DNA from: Promethearchaeota archaeon
Lineage (GTDB): Archaea > Asgardarchaeota > Lokiarchaeia > Sigyniarchaeales > SOKP01
Direction of reading: 5' to 3'
DNA length: 34,231 bases
NCBI GenBank assembly: GCA_018238625.1
Contig: JABCSY010000041.1
Span: 1-34,231, forward strand
Made by a program: the position numbers and the translations under genes. A model generated the notes under the pieces. It had not been told where the DNA came from. It worked only from the letters and a program-made list of their open reading frames with translations, and ran no database searches. Position 1 is the first letter of the stretch; each line of letters starts with the position of its first letter. Below, piece by piece: positions 25,283 to 33,626 of the stretch.

Positions 25283-25324
25283 ATTGATCATGGATTATTT
25301 CTATTATAGAAATAAAAGATCAAT
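25283..25324 (+). promoter_or_regulatory. Nested inverted repeats just upstream of purB
   Basis: Outer arms ATTGATC (25283-25289) and GATCAAT (25318-25324) enclose a nearly continuous palindrome ATTTCTAT-T-ATAGAAAT (25297-25313). The structure ends 9 bases before the purB ATG. It could be an operator for a dimeric repressor of the purB-purM operon or an RNA hairpin affecting translation. The rest of 25188-25333 is AT-rich without a gene. Confidence 0.5.
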
Positions 25325-25333
25325 AAGTTAGCT

Positions 25334-26692
25334 ATGGATCATAAATTTATTAATCCAGTTGAAACTCGTTATCGAACTAAAATTGCTGAAATTTTTACAG
25401 AAGAAAAAAAATTAGAGAATTGGTTAAAAGTTGAGGCAGTATTAGCAAAAACACATGCTAAATGGGGCAATATTCCTCAAGAATCCGCAGAAGAGATATG
25501 TAAGAAAGCTAATTTGAATTATGTTAAATTAAATCGTGTAAAAGAGATTGATAATGAAATTCATCACGATTTAATGGCTATGGTTAAGGCTTTATCAGAA
25601 CAATGCGAAGGAAACGCTGGAAAATACATCCATTTGGGGGCAACAAGTTACGATATTGAAGATACAGCAACAGGATTACAGTTAAAAGAAGCTATAACAT
25701 ATATCACTAATTCTTTAAAAAAGCTTTTAGTAGAACTAATAAAAGTTATACAGAATAAGAAATTACTTGTTTGTATAGGAAGAACTCACGGACAACACGC
25801 TATTCCAACTACATATGGGATGAGGTTCGGCGTGTGGGCGTATGAAATAGATAGACATTTAGATAGATTAAAAGAATCTCTAAATCGAATATCATATGGT
25901 AAAATGTCTGGTGCCGTAGGAAATATGGCGAGTTTTGGAGAGAATGGTATTGAAATACAGAATTTCATAATGGAAGAGCTTGGATTAAATCCAACTTTAA
26001 TCACGAACCAAATAATTCAGAGAGATCGTCATGCTGAAGTCCTCTTTTTAACAACGTTGATCGGGCAATCATTAGCTAAAGTCGCGAGGCAATTTCGAGT
26101 GCTCCAAAGAAATGAAATCGCTGAAATGTTTGAACCTTTCAAAAAGAATCAAGTAGGGAGCTCGACGATGCCCCATAAAAGAAACCCCCATAAATCTGAA
26201 CGAATTTGTAGTTTAGCTAGAGTCTTAAAATCCAATATTATACCTGCTTTAGATAATATAATATTAGAAGATGAAAGAGATTTAACGAACTCTGCTAACG
26301 AAAGGATAATTTTTGCTGAAAATTTCATACTGTTAGATTTTATGATAATACAATTAACAAGTATTATCCAAGAAGTTGAATTTGATGAGGAAAGAATAGA
26401 AGAAAACTTAAATCTTACCAAAGGAGCTTGTTTGTCTGAAAAAATCATGTTAAATTTGGTTGAAAAAGGTATCGGAAGACAAGAAGGGCATGAAATTTTA
26501 AGAAAAGCAGCAATAAAAGCAAAAAAGCAAAATCGTTTTATTAAAGAAATCTTGTTAGAAAATGAAAAAATAACAGAAGGTTTTACAAAAGATGAAATTG
26601 ACGATTTGTTAAATCCACATAAGTACATAGGAAAATCTCTTGAACTTTTAGAAAATTTATTAAAATTTCTGAAAAATAAACATAATTTATAA
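25334..26692 (+). CDS. purB: Adenylosuccinate lyase
   Basis: Cleaves SAICAR and adenylosuccinate with release of fumarate, acting twice in purine synthesis. It is a 452-residue fumarase/aspartase superfamily protein with the catalytic His region GRTHGQHAIPTT, the family loop GSSTMPHKRNPHKSE and the early LGATSYDIEDTA block (this superfamily usually reads TS.D). Start ATG at 25334. The purM gene begins two bases after its stop, so the two form an operon. Confidence 0.95.
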   Translation: MDHKFINPVETRYRTKIAEIFTEEKKLENWLKVEAVLAKTHAKWGNIPQESAEEICKKANLNYVKLNRVKEIDNEIHHDLMAMVKALSEQCEGNAGKYIHLGATSYDIEDTATGLQLKEAITYITNSLKKLLVELIKVIQNKKLLVCIGRTHGQHAIPTTYGMRFGVWAYEIDRHLDRLKESLNRISYGKMSGAVGNMASFGENGIEIQNFIMEELGLNPTLITNQIIQRDRHAEVLFLTTLIGQSLAKVARQFRVLQRNEIAEMFEPFKKNQVGSSTMPHKRNPHKSERICSLARVLKSNIIPALDNIILEDERDLTNSANERIIFAENFILLDFMIIQLTSIIQEVEFDEERIEENLNLTKGACLSEKIMLNLVEKGIGRQEGHEILRKAAIKAKKQNRFIKEILLENEKITEGFTKDEIDDLLNPHKYIGKSLELLENLLKFLKNKHNL

Positions 26693-26694
26693 AA

Positions 26695-27876
26695 ATGTCT
26701 AACAAAAAAGATATATATTCTCAATTAGGGGTTTCCTCAAAAAAGGAAGATGTTCATAAGGCAATCCAATCGATCGATAAAGGATTATTCCCCGGAGCAT
26801 TTTGTAAAATAGTACAAGATGTAGGTAGGAGAGATGATTATTGTTCAATTTTTCATTCAGATGGAGCAGGGACAAAAGCAAGCTTAGCTTATATGTACTA
26901 TAAAGAAACGGACAAAATATCTGTTTTTAGGGGGATTGCAAGAGATGCTATTGTTATGAATATTGATGATATGTTGTGCGTTGGAGCTACTGAAAATTTT
27001 TTCATATCTAATAATATCGGTCGAAATAGACGGTTTATCTCGGGCGAAGTAATTAGTACAATAATTAAAGAATATTTTACATATTGCGAAAAGCTGTCTG
27101 AATTTGGTTTAAATGTCGTAATGTGCGGCGGCGAAACTGCTGATGTAGGAGATATTGTAAAAACTCTACTAATTGATGCCTCAGTTTTTACTAGTATGAA
27201 AAGAGAAGATATTATTAATGCTGAAAACATTAAGGCAGGAGATGTGATAGTTGGATTGGCTAGTGATGGAAAAGCATCGTATGAAGACGAATTTAATAGC
27301 GGAATAGGAAGTAACGGATTAACCCTAGCTAGACATGGAGTTTTATCCCATACTTATTATAAAAAATTCCCTGAATGTTACGATCAAAACCTTGACGAAA
27401 AATTTATCTTTTTTGGGACTTATCAACTTACCGATAAGATCAAAGGTTTGGGTTTGACAGTTGGAGAAGCTTTATTGTCTCCGACTAGGACTTATGCTCC
27501 ACTATTGTTGGACGTACTAAAAAAATATCGAGAAGAAATTCACGGAATAATCCATAACACGGGAGGAGGTCAGACGAAAAACCTTAATTTTGGTAAGGGT
27601 ATTACTTATCTTAAAAATAATCTTTTTAAAATTCCCAAAATATTTGAAATTATAAGTAAATCTTCAGAAACTTCATGGAAAGAAATGTATCAAGTGTTTA
27701 ATATGGGTCATAGAATGGAAATTTGTTGCGATGAATCAATTGCTAAAGAAATTATTGATATTGCTAAAAAATACAACATCGAATCAAAAATCATCGGCCT
27801 ATGTGAAAAATCGTCTTATAAGAACAAAAACCAACTAGAAATAAAAACTGAATTTGGATCTTTTAATTACCAGTAA
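26695..27876 (+). CDS. purM: AIR synthetase (PurM), resembling the long Bacteroidetes-type variant
   Basis: Converts formylglycinamidine ribotide to aminoimidazole ribotide with ATP. The protein (393 residues) is longer than the usual about 340-residue PurM. Its blocks match, from memory, the Bacteroidetes version: GVSSKKEDVHKAI, DKGLFPGAFCKIV, HSDGAGTKASLAYMYYKET, IVMNIDDMLCVGA, CGGETADVGD, GSNGLTLARHG, LSPTRTYAPLL and VFNMGHRMEI. All PurM catalytic segments (DGAGTK, GGETA) are present. The likeness suggests transfer from bacteria. It lies two bases after purB. Confidence 0.88.
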   Translation: MSNKKDIYSQLGVSSKKEDVHKAIQSIDKGLFPGAFCKIVQDVGRRDDYCSIFHSDGAGTKASLAYMYYKETDKISVFRGIARDAIVMNIDDMLCVGATENFFISNNIGRNRRFISGEVISTIIKEYFTYCEKLSEFGLNVVMCGGETADVGDIVKTLLIDASVFTSMKREDIINAENIKAGDVIVGLASDGKASYEDEFNSGIGSNGLTLARHGVLSHTYYKKFPECYDQNLDEKFIFFGTYQLTDKIKGLGLTVGEALLSPTRTYAPLLLDVLKKYREEIHGIIHNTGGGQTKNLNFGKGITYLKNNLFKIPKIFEIISKSSETSWKEMYQVFNMGHRMEICCDESIAKEIIDIAKKYNIESKIIGLCEKSSYKNKNQLEIKTEFGSFNYQ

Positions 27877-27898
27877 ATCCATTTAAAAAATATAAAAT

Positions 27899-28873
27899 GT
27901 GATTGAAATTTTTGATGTAATTTGTATAGGCGCCGCCCTAGTTGATATGGTCGCTCAAGTAACAAGATACCCTGCTGATGATGACGAAGTATTCGTATCT
28001 GACTTAACTTTATTGTCTGGTGGGGCTGCTGCTAATACTGCTTATGCTTGTGCGAAAATTGGATTATCAACAGCGTTCATTGGAAAGTTAGGGGGTCACG
28101 ATGCTTTTGGTAACAAAATTCTTAACGACTTTAAGGAAGTAAATGTTGATACTAAGTTTATTAAATATTCTGAGCACCATGGAACTGGTTCTGCCTATAT
28201 TGCTCTAAATAAAAGAGGAGACCGAAGAATTTATGCTCATAGTGGTGCCGCAAATTATCTTTCAAAAGAAGATCTTTTAGAAAAAGAATTGATAAATACA
28301 AAAATAATTTTCCTAAGTAGCTTAAAAAATTTAGAACCATTTATTGAAGCCGCTATTATTGGTAGAAACAACAAAATACCCGTTGTTTTAAATCCTGGTA
28401 TGTTAATCATCGACCAAGGTTTAAAGAACATTAAAAAATTGCTGGAGAAAATTGACTTCTTAATTCTTTCTCAAAATGAATATGCTTCTCTTTTTAATAT
28501 AGAAGAGTGTGATTTAAACGAAGATTTAATCCAAGAAAAATCGAGCACCCTATTTAAATTAGGTATACAAGTTATTATTACTACTTTAGGTAAAAAAGGA
28601 GCATTATTACTAACCAGCAGTAGAGCAGAACTTCTACCCCCATTAAAATTAAAAAGTTTAATTGATACAACTGGAGCTGGTGACGCATTTTCAGCGGGAT
28701 TCGTTTATGGGCTTGTTCAAAATATAAATTTAAAATTTGAACACCTTAAAAACAATGTCGAAATTGGTAACTTTGTAGCTGGAAATTGTATACAAGAATT
28801 AGGAGCAAGAAATGGGATTCCAAATAGAGAGGACTTAATTTTTTTTTTGGATTCTTCAAATAAAAAAATTTAA
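27899..28873 (+). CDS. PfkB-family carbohydrate/nucleoside kinase
   Basis: A 324-residue ribokinase-fold protein. The N-terminal signature is GGAAANTAYACAKIG (about 41-55), and the C-terminal anion-hole/catalytic motif DTTGAGDAFSAGF carries the base Asp. It phosphorylates a sugar or nucleoside hydroxyl with ATP, but the substrate cannot be assigned. Because it follows purB-purM by 22 bases, a nucleoside or ribose substrate is a reasonable guess. The start is GTG 27899; the overlapping ATG at 27897 is followed immediately by a stop. Confidence 0.88.
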   Translation: MIEIFDVICIGAALVDMVAQVTRYPADDDEVFVSDLTLLSGGAAANTAYACAKIGLSTAFIGKLGGHDAFGNKILNDFKEVNVDTKFIKYSEHHGTGSAYIALNKRGDRRIYAHSGAANYLSKEDLLEKELINTKIIFLSSLKNLEPFIEAAIIGRNNKIPVVLNPGMLIIDQGLKNIKKLLEKIDFLILSQNEYASLFNIEECDLNEDLIQEKSSTLFKLGIQVIITTLGKKGALLLTSSRAELLPPLKLKSLIDTTGAGDAFSAGFVYGLVQNINLKFEHLKNNVEIGNFVAGNCIQELGARNGIPNREDLIFFLDSSNKKI

Positions 28874-28931
28874 AATATTTCGATTTAATTATTTGTTATT
28901 CATTGAACTTGTTGTTAGAGATAGATAAATT

Positions 28932-30002
28932 ATGAGAAGACCTATGAACAATTTAAAAATAATATTTATTCAACGATTTTATTTTTTATTCGAAATTCTA
29001 ATTATTTTTCTTGGAATCTTTCTTTTTATGTTAATTCCTGCTTTTCTACTACCTTTCTTTATTGATTTTAATTCTGTAATTTTTGAACCTCTTTATTTTA
29101 TATTGAGAGCGGCAGTTATTATTGTTGCCATTCCTTTATTTCTATATTTGGCCAATTTTCTAATGTCGCCTCAAAGAAAAAAATTAATCTTAGAAGAGGA
29201 TATTAGCCCTTCAGAGAACTTTTTATCTTTATTTAGTGTGGCAAAAAATAATTTTAAATATCAGCTTTTATATGGAATATTGTTACTTTTTTTAATTTTT
29301 ATACCATTAGATTTTTTTACATATTTATTTTTACCTGATATGCTACCTTATTTGTCCGATGTTTTAAACCCTACGGCGGATTATTCTTACAACTCTTACT
29401 TTATGGAGAATTATTATGTTTTTCTTGTATCTGTTATTATAATACAAATCTTTGTTTCTATATATGAGGAAACATTAGTTAGAGGTTTTTTAGCTAATAG
29501 AGGAAGTGATTACTTAAAAAAAATGTCTGCCGTAATTATAACTTCCTTTTTTTTTGGTTTAGGACATTTTAGTTATATTCTTGCGATGCCTGGTAGCGGG
29601 TTGCCAATAAAATTTCCTATTATTTGGTTTTTACAGACTTTTTTAGTAGGAATTATACTTGCGATGCTAGTTTTAAGACGTCATTGGATATTTCCAGTAA
29701 TTTTTGCTCATGCAGTAAATAATGTTATTTCAGCTCATTCAATTTGGAATTATATACATGGTAACGAATATTCATTAATGAGTTTCATTGTTTACATTCC
29801 ATTATTAATTATCGGTATATTTTTGTTTGTTTGGCAATTCTCTCTAATCAAAGAAAGTTTATCAATAGGTTTTAAAGAATTTTTTTCATATTTCAAAAAA
29901 GATAGTGAGATTGGAGAGAATTGGTTAGAAAGAATTGTTAGGATAATGATGGATTTTTTATTCGGTTTGATTATTTTTGTGATTGGAGTAATTATATTAT
30001 AG
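28932..30002 (+). CDS. CPBP-family intramembrane metalloprotease
   Basis: A 356-residue polytopic membrane protein, about eight helices, of the Rce1/ABI (CPBP) family. Motif 1 is EETLVRG with Glu179, Glu180 and Arg184, motif 2 is FGLGHF with His212, and motif 3 is FAHAVNN with His260 and Asn264. All residues needed for catalysis are present. Eukaryotic relatives trim prenylated CAAX proteins; prokaryotic ones have various or unknown roles. Start ATG at 28932. It is followed after 10 bases by the phosphoesterase gene, suggesting cotranscription. Confidence 0.88.
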   Translation: MRRPMNNLKIIFIQRFYFLFEILIIFLGIFLFMLIPAFLLPFFIDFNSVIFEPLYFILRAAVIIVAIPLFLYLANFLMSPQRKKLILEEDISPSENFLSLFSVAKNNFKYQLLYGILLLFLIFIPLDFFTYLFLPDMLPYLSDVLNPTADYSYNSYFMENYYVFLVSVIIIQIFVSIYEETLVRGFLANRGSDYLKKMSAVIITSFFFGLGHFSYILAMPGSGLPIKFPIIWFLQTFLVGIILAMLVLRRHWIFPVIFAHAVNNVISAHSIWNYIHGNEYSLMSFIVYIPLLIIGIFLFVWQFSLIKESLSIGFKEFFSYFKKDSEIGENWLERIVRIMMDFLFGLIIFVIGVIIL

Positions 30003-30012
30003 CGAAAAAAAA

Positions 30013-30537
30013 ATGGTAAAATTTGGGATTATTTCAGATACACACATAACAAAGAACGATAAACCTAACTTAGTTGAAACTTTAATTAATCGATTAAAAG
30101 AAGTTTTTGAAGATGTTGACGAAATTATACATGCTGGAGATGTATGTGAACCTTTTTTTTTAGAAGAATTGAAAAAAATCGCTCCAATCAGATGCGTAAA
30201 AAGCGATTTAGACGAAATAACGGGATTAGAGACGTTTATTAAATTCCATGTTGAAAATTATAACATTGGCGTAATTCACAAGAAACCTGATAATTTAGAA
30301 GTCTTTTTTAAGCGAAATAACCTCCACATCCTTATTTTTGGGCATACACATCAGCCACTCATAACAGGTACGCCATACAACACCTTATTAATTAATCCGG
30401 GAAGTCCTACAAAACCTAAAGCGCCTATTCCAAAAAGAGGCTTTGAAAAACCTATAGCGAGACCAAGCGTAATAACGTTAAAGATTGATGAAGATAATAT
30501 ATTATCAACATTTATAATAAACTTAAAAAAGACATAA
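30013..30537 (+). CDS. Calcineurin-like phosphoesterase of the MJ0936/YfcE/Vps29 group
   Basis: A 174-residue protein with metal-binding motifs SDTH (Asp9, His11), HAGDV (Asp43), IH (His89) and GHTH (His111, His113), plus the NPGS motif. The metal-bridging Asn of the usual GNxD motif is replaced: the segment reads KSDLDE (63-68). Eukaryotic Vps29, a retromer subunit of this fold, likewise has GDFDE there. So this could be a weakly active enzyme or a Vps29-like scaffold. No Vps26 or Vps35 gene lies nearby. Start ATG at 30013. Confidence 0.85.
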   Translation: MVKFGIISDTHITKNDKPNLVETLINRLKEVFEDVDEIIHAGDVCEPFFLEELKKIAPIRCVKSDLDEITGLETFIKFHVENYNIGVIHKKPDNLEVFFKRNNLHILIFGHTHQPLITGTPYNTLLINPGSPTKPKAPIPKRGFEKPIARPSVITLKIDEDNILSTFIINLKKT

Positions 30538-30639
30538 GGTAAAATTTAATACCAAATTGTTCATAATATTTATAATATTAAAGTTAAGCGAGAATTTTTA
30601 TAAAATTGTTTAATAATACTTAATGAGTGAATTTTTCTT

Positions 30640-31038
30640 ATGGTAAGCAGACTTGATCAAGTACTCAAAGAATTAAATGATAATGGTAATTTTAGAGCTT
30701 CTCTTTTTGCTACAAATGCAGGACTAGTTTTAGCATCGCAAAAATCAGAAGACATTGATGAGCGGGTTGTTGCGGCAATGGGGTCATTATTAAGTGATGC
30801 TGCATCAAACGCGTCTGAGGAAATGAATTTATCTGCCCTATCTAGTATAAAGATTAAATATTCAGAAGATTTTATTATATGTCGAAATATAATTATGTTA
30901 GATAAAAAAACGCAATTCATTTTAGCGGTCCTATCAAAAAGTCCGGAATCTAACGAAATTGAATCTTATTACGACCAACTCATCGATTGGGCTGTTGAAA
31001 ACGCTACACCAGATTTAGAAAAGTTATCTTCCATTTAA
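30640..31038 (+). CDS. Roadblock/LC7 domain protein
   Basis: A 132-residue single-domain protein of the roadblock/LC7 (MglB-like) fold: FRASLFATNAGLVLASQKSED at the first beta hairpin, then VAAMGSLLSDAASNASEEM helix and SIKIKYSEDFIICRNI strands. Such proteins bind small Ras-like or Arf-like GTPases and are numerous in Asgard archaea. No GTPase gene is in this window, so the partner is elsewhere. TATA-like TTTTTATAAAA near 30595-30605 and a GAGTGA before the ATG at 30640 suggest its own promoter. Confidence 0.88.
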   Translation: MVSRLDQVLKELNDNGNFRASLFATNAGLVLASQKSEDIDERVVAAMGSLLSDAASNASEEMNLSALSSIKIKYSEDFIICRNIIMLDKKTQFILAVLSKSPESNEIESYYDQLIDWAVENATPDLEKLSSI

Positions 31039-31092
31039 GGAACATCAGTTTTTCTAATACTTCTTCTTTCTTATTAAAAACCTCATAATATC

Positions 31093-31767
31093 TTATTTTA
31101 TAATCAAATTGTAGAATTCGCTTACTTCTTGTGCGATATTTTCTTCAAATCCCGAGTAAAAATGGTCGGCTCCATTAATAATCTTATACTTTTTTGGTTC
31201 GAAATAGAAACTATAATGGTTTTCAAAATTTTCATAGAGCGCTATCGTATCTCGATTACCTTGAATAAACAATTTTGGCTTTTTAGTTTGAGAAAGTTCT
31301 TTATATTTTAACCCCATAAAATCCCAAGGAAAAGAAATCGCACAATAACCAATTATTTTATCAGAAAAATTTACAGCAGAACACCCGATAGCGGCTCCGT
31401 AGGAATAACCACAGATTATTATTTTTTCAATATTCTTCTCGTTTATTAAAAAATCAATACAAGCTTCCACATCGATTAACTCGCCCTTTCCACTAGTATG
31501 ACTTCCTGTTGAACTTCCTATTCCCCTGAAATTAAATCGTAGGCACGAAATCTTATTTTGAACACACATATTAAAAACGCCAGATACGACATTATTGTAC
31601 ATATTGCCCCCATATTTTCCCTTTTTAGGATTTCAAACCCAGAAAAATTGAGGATGTGGGTGACAAATTAAAACAACAGACTGAGATATAATTGTACTCA
31701 ACTGAAAAAACTCGGCTTCAAGCCTAATTTCATTGGTTTCAATAAATATTTTATCAATGCCATGCAT
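31093..31767 (-). pseudogene. Alpha/beta hydrolase interrupted by an in-frame TGA
   Basis: Read from ATG 31767 the frame gives 44 residues to HPHPQFFWV, then TGA (31633-31635), then NPKKGKYGGNMYNNVV and on to the normal stop at 31093. HPHP...GGNMxNNVV is the standard oxyanion-region motif of this hydrolase family, so both sides belong together. The downstream part has the nucleophile elbow GYSYGA, an Asp in QGNRD and the catalytic His in GADHFYSG. A product starting only at the internal ATG 31602 (169 residues) would lack the first strand and HPHP. Options are a pseudogene, a recoded TGA (selenocysteine) or a sequencing error. The TGA lies inside about ten residues that look inserted compared with the family. 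Confidence 0.7.
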
Positions 31768-31823
31768 AATTTTAATTAGTATTTAATCTATAATAATAAT
31801 ACTGCTTAAAGAATCTGGTAAAA

Positions 31824-32678
31824 ATGAGTTTTAATCGCATTTTAATTGAAAAAAAAATAAGGGAGTTTTTGCACGAAGATTGTATGTTTATTGACATTAG
31901 TTCAAAATCAATCCCTACAAATTCTATTTCCTCTGCCAAGATTATTGCTAAAAGTGACGGGTATTTATCGGGTATAGAAGAAATCGAGATATTATTTCAT
32001 GTTTTAGAAGTTGATGTTACTCTCAAGAAAGAAGATGGCGATCAAATCCAAAATGGAGATGTAATAGTAGAATTACGTGGAAAAACGAAAGATATCCTGT
32101 TAGGCGAAAGAGTGGGTTTAAATCTTATGAGTCACATGAGCGCAATTACCTCAACAACGCGTAAATTTGTTAAGATAATTGAAAAATCTGGAAAAATAGT
32201 TAAAATAGCATGTACTAGAAAAACCCTTCCAGGTTTACGATTATTTGAAAAAAAAGCTGTAGATTTTGGAAAAGGGGATACGCATCGTTTTAACTTAGAC
32301 GATATGGTGCTTTTAAAGTCAACACACCTAAAATTTTATAACGGAAACGTTGCAGAACTCCTCAAAAATGTGAAAAACAACGTTAGTTTCACAAAAAAAA
32401 TAGAAATTGAAGTGGAAAAAGTTGGGGATGTTCTAATTGCTGTACAAAACGGAGCAGATATAATAATGTTAGATAATATGAATCCTGATAGCGTACAAGA
32501 TGCGATTAACTTACTAAAAAAGCATAATTTACGCGAAAATATCACTATTGAGGTTTCGGGAAATATTACGCAAGATAACATAGTTGATTATTTAATTTCC
32601 GAGCCCGATATAATAAGTACAAGCGTGCTCACGCAAAAACCCACTGAATTTGTAGATTTTTCGCTTCAATTTGATTAA
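31824..32678 (+). CDS. nadC: Nicotinate-nucleotide pyrophosphorylase (quinolinate phosphoribosyltransferase) family
   Basis: Makes nicotinate mononucleotide from quinolinate and PRPP in NAD synthesis. A 284-residue protein with blocks GERVGLNLMSHMSAITSTTRK, CTRKTLPGLRLFEKKAV, GDTHRFNLDDMVLLKSTHL, IEIEVEK and IMLDNM. The canonical GGG before the HR pair is FGKGDTHR here. ModD and similar relatives share the fold, so the substrate is a little less certain. No nadA or nadB lies in the window. It converges on the NikR-like gene with 11 bases between. Start ATG at 31824. Confidence 0.85.
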   Translation: MSFNRILIEKKIREFLHEDCMFIDISSKSIPTNSISSAKIIAKSDGYLSGIEEIEILFHVLEVDVTLKKEDGDQIQNGDVIVELRGKTKDILLGERVGLNLMSHMSAITSTTRKFVKIIEKSGKIVKIACTRKTLPGLRLFEKKAVDFGKGDTHRFNLDDMVLLKSTHLKFYNGNVAELLKNVKNNVSFTKKIEIEVEKVGDVLIAVQNGADIIMLDNMNPDSVQDAINLLKKHNLRENITIEVSGNITQDNIVDYLISEPDIISTSVLTQKPTEFVDFSLQFD

Positions 32679-32689
32679 ATGTGAGTTAA

Positions 32690-33082
32690 TTAATCGATTA
32701 TAACTTCGTGGATTGAGCTTATTATGTCTTTGATCTTAACAATCGCTTGATAAAGATCCTTAATAATTCCGAACTCTCCTACTACTAAAACAATTTCAAT
32801 TTTTTTTTCTGCAATTCTCCAATCAGTTACTGCCTTAATTATCGAGTGAAATTTGTGATAAAGTTCAGAAATTTCATCAGCAATAGGTTCTTTAAACGGA
32901 TAGACAAGATTTATATTCATAATTCGATACCCTTCTAAATTTTCAAACTTTTCATAGTTTTCAATGAATTTTATTATTGAATCTCTTAATGCTTCGCTTT
33001 TTGAACTAAATCCGCTCTGATTTCGAACTTTCTCAAACCTATCTAACAAGTCGTCGCTAATTTGAAGAGATATGATTTTCAT
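32690..33082 (-). CDS. NikR-like ribbon-helix-helix regulator lacking nickel ligands
   Basis: A 130-residue protein. Residues 2-42 are a CopG/NikR ribbon-helix-helix domain (ISLQISDDLLDRFEKVRNQ, SSKSEALRDSIIKFI). Residues about 52-130 fit the NikR ACT-like regulatory domain. NikR binds nickel through three His and one Cys in a VHxH...C segment. Here the region reads DWRIAEKKIEIVLVVGE and has no such ligands; only His76 and His79 occur upstream. It probably senses something other than nickel or acts by oligomerisation. Start ATG at 33082. Confidence 0.75.
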   Translation of the reverse strand: MKIISLQISDDLLDRFEKVRNQSGFSSKSEALRDSIIKFIENYEKFENLEGYRIMNINLVYPFKEPIADEISELYHKFHSIIKAVTDWRIAEKKIEIVLVVGEFGIIKDLYQAIVKIKDIISSIHEVIID

Positions 33083-33339
33083 TATATATTTTATAAGACT
33101 ATTTCGTAAATAAGTGTATAAAATTTCTATTAAACAAAATAATTTTAGAAAAATTTAGGACCTACTATAAAAATAAAAAATTTAGTGCTCTAAAAACATT
33201 GGAGGATAACTCAACAATTAAAGTCTCTTTCACCGATCTCAGTGGTGGATGATAATCGGAATACCGACAATAAAAATGAAAAAAAAAGAAAATACGGGAT
33301 GTTCTTACATATTACATCCGATTATGGAATTGTATTTGA
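33083..33339 (-). other. Intergenic region upstream of the NikR-like gene
   Basis: AT-rich, with no gene apart from most of the mini-ORF at 33322-33351. A short perfect hairpin TCGG-AATA-CCGA (33256-33267) may be an operator or terminator stem. On the minus strand a long T-rich run at 33272-33292 follows the mini-ORF and could end its transcript. Confidence 0.35.
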
Positions 33340-33351
33340 TTGACCAGGCAT
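33322..33351 (-). CDS. Nine-codon mini-ORF MPGQSNTIP, right copy
   Basis: ATG at 33351, TAA at 33324-33322 on the minus strand. It has the same length, the same first four codons and the same Pro-stop ending as the left copy at 1399-1428, while codons 5 to 8 differ. It begins in the best-conserved part of the duplicated block. Translation is unproven. Confidence 0.3.
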   Translation of the reverse strand: MPGQSNTIP

Positions 33352-33481
33352 TTTTTCACACTTTATTTGTTAAATGAAATGTATTTGGCATATCTTCTTT
33401 TAAATTCGAAACCGAAAGGAAATGTTTGTATATAAGTTTTAAAACCTATTTATTAACTGATGAAATTTATTTAAACTCCTA
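33340..33481 (-). other. Conserved noncoding block, right copy
   Basis: Reverse-complement match to 1268-1410, nearly the same length. Shared landmarks are TAGGAGTTTAAATAA at its 5' end, TTCGGTTTC in the middle and a 33-base end (33340-33372) with a single difference. The spacer 33482-33626 between it and the DUF885 stop is AT-rich and not conserved. Confidence 0.55.
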
Positions 33482-33626
33482 CAAAAATGGAAAGTGATTA
33501 AAATTGAATAATTATATTTTTAATTGATTTATAGAATTATTGAATTAACATAAAGTACAATGTATAAAAAACTGTTAATTTGTAATTTTGACCTCGTAAA
33601 AATCAGTACATGGAATTAAATTAGCT

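Noticed and set aside
1529..33082. Nickel/hydrogenase system linking hypB and the NikR-like gene
   Set aside because: They are 30 kb apart, no hydrogenase or nickel transporter lies between them, and the NikR-like protein lacks nickel ligands.
33455..33475. Possible box C (TGATGA) of a C/D sRNA in the right conserved block
   Set aside because: The base before TGATGA is C, not a purine, no paired box D is evident, and the left copy does not keep it.
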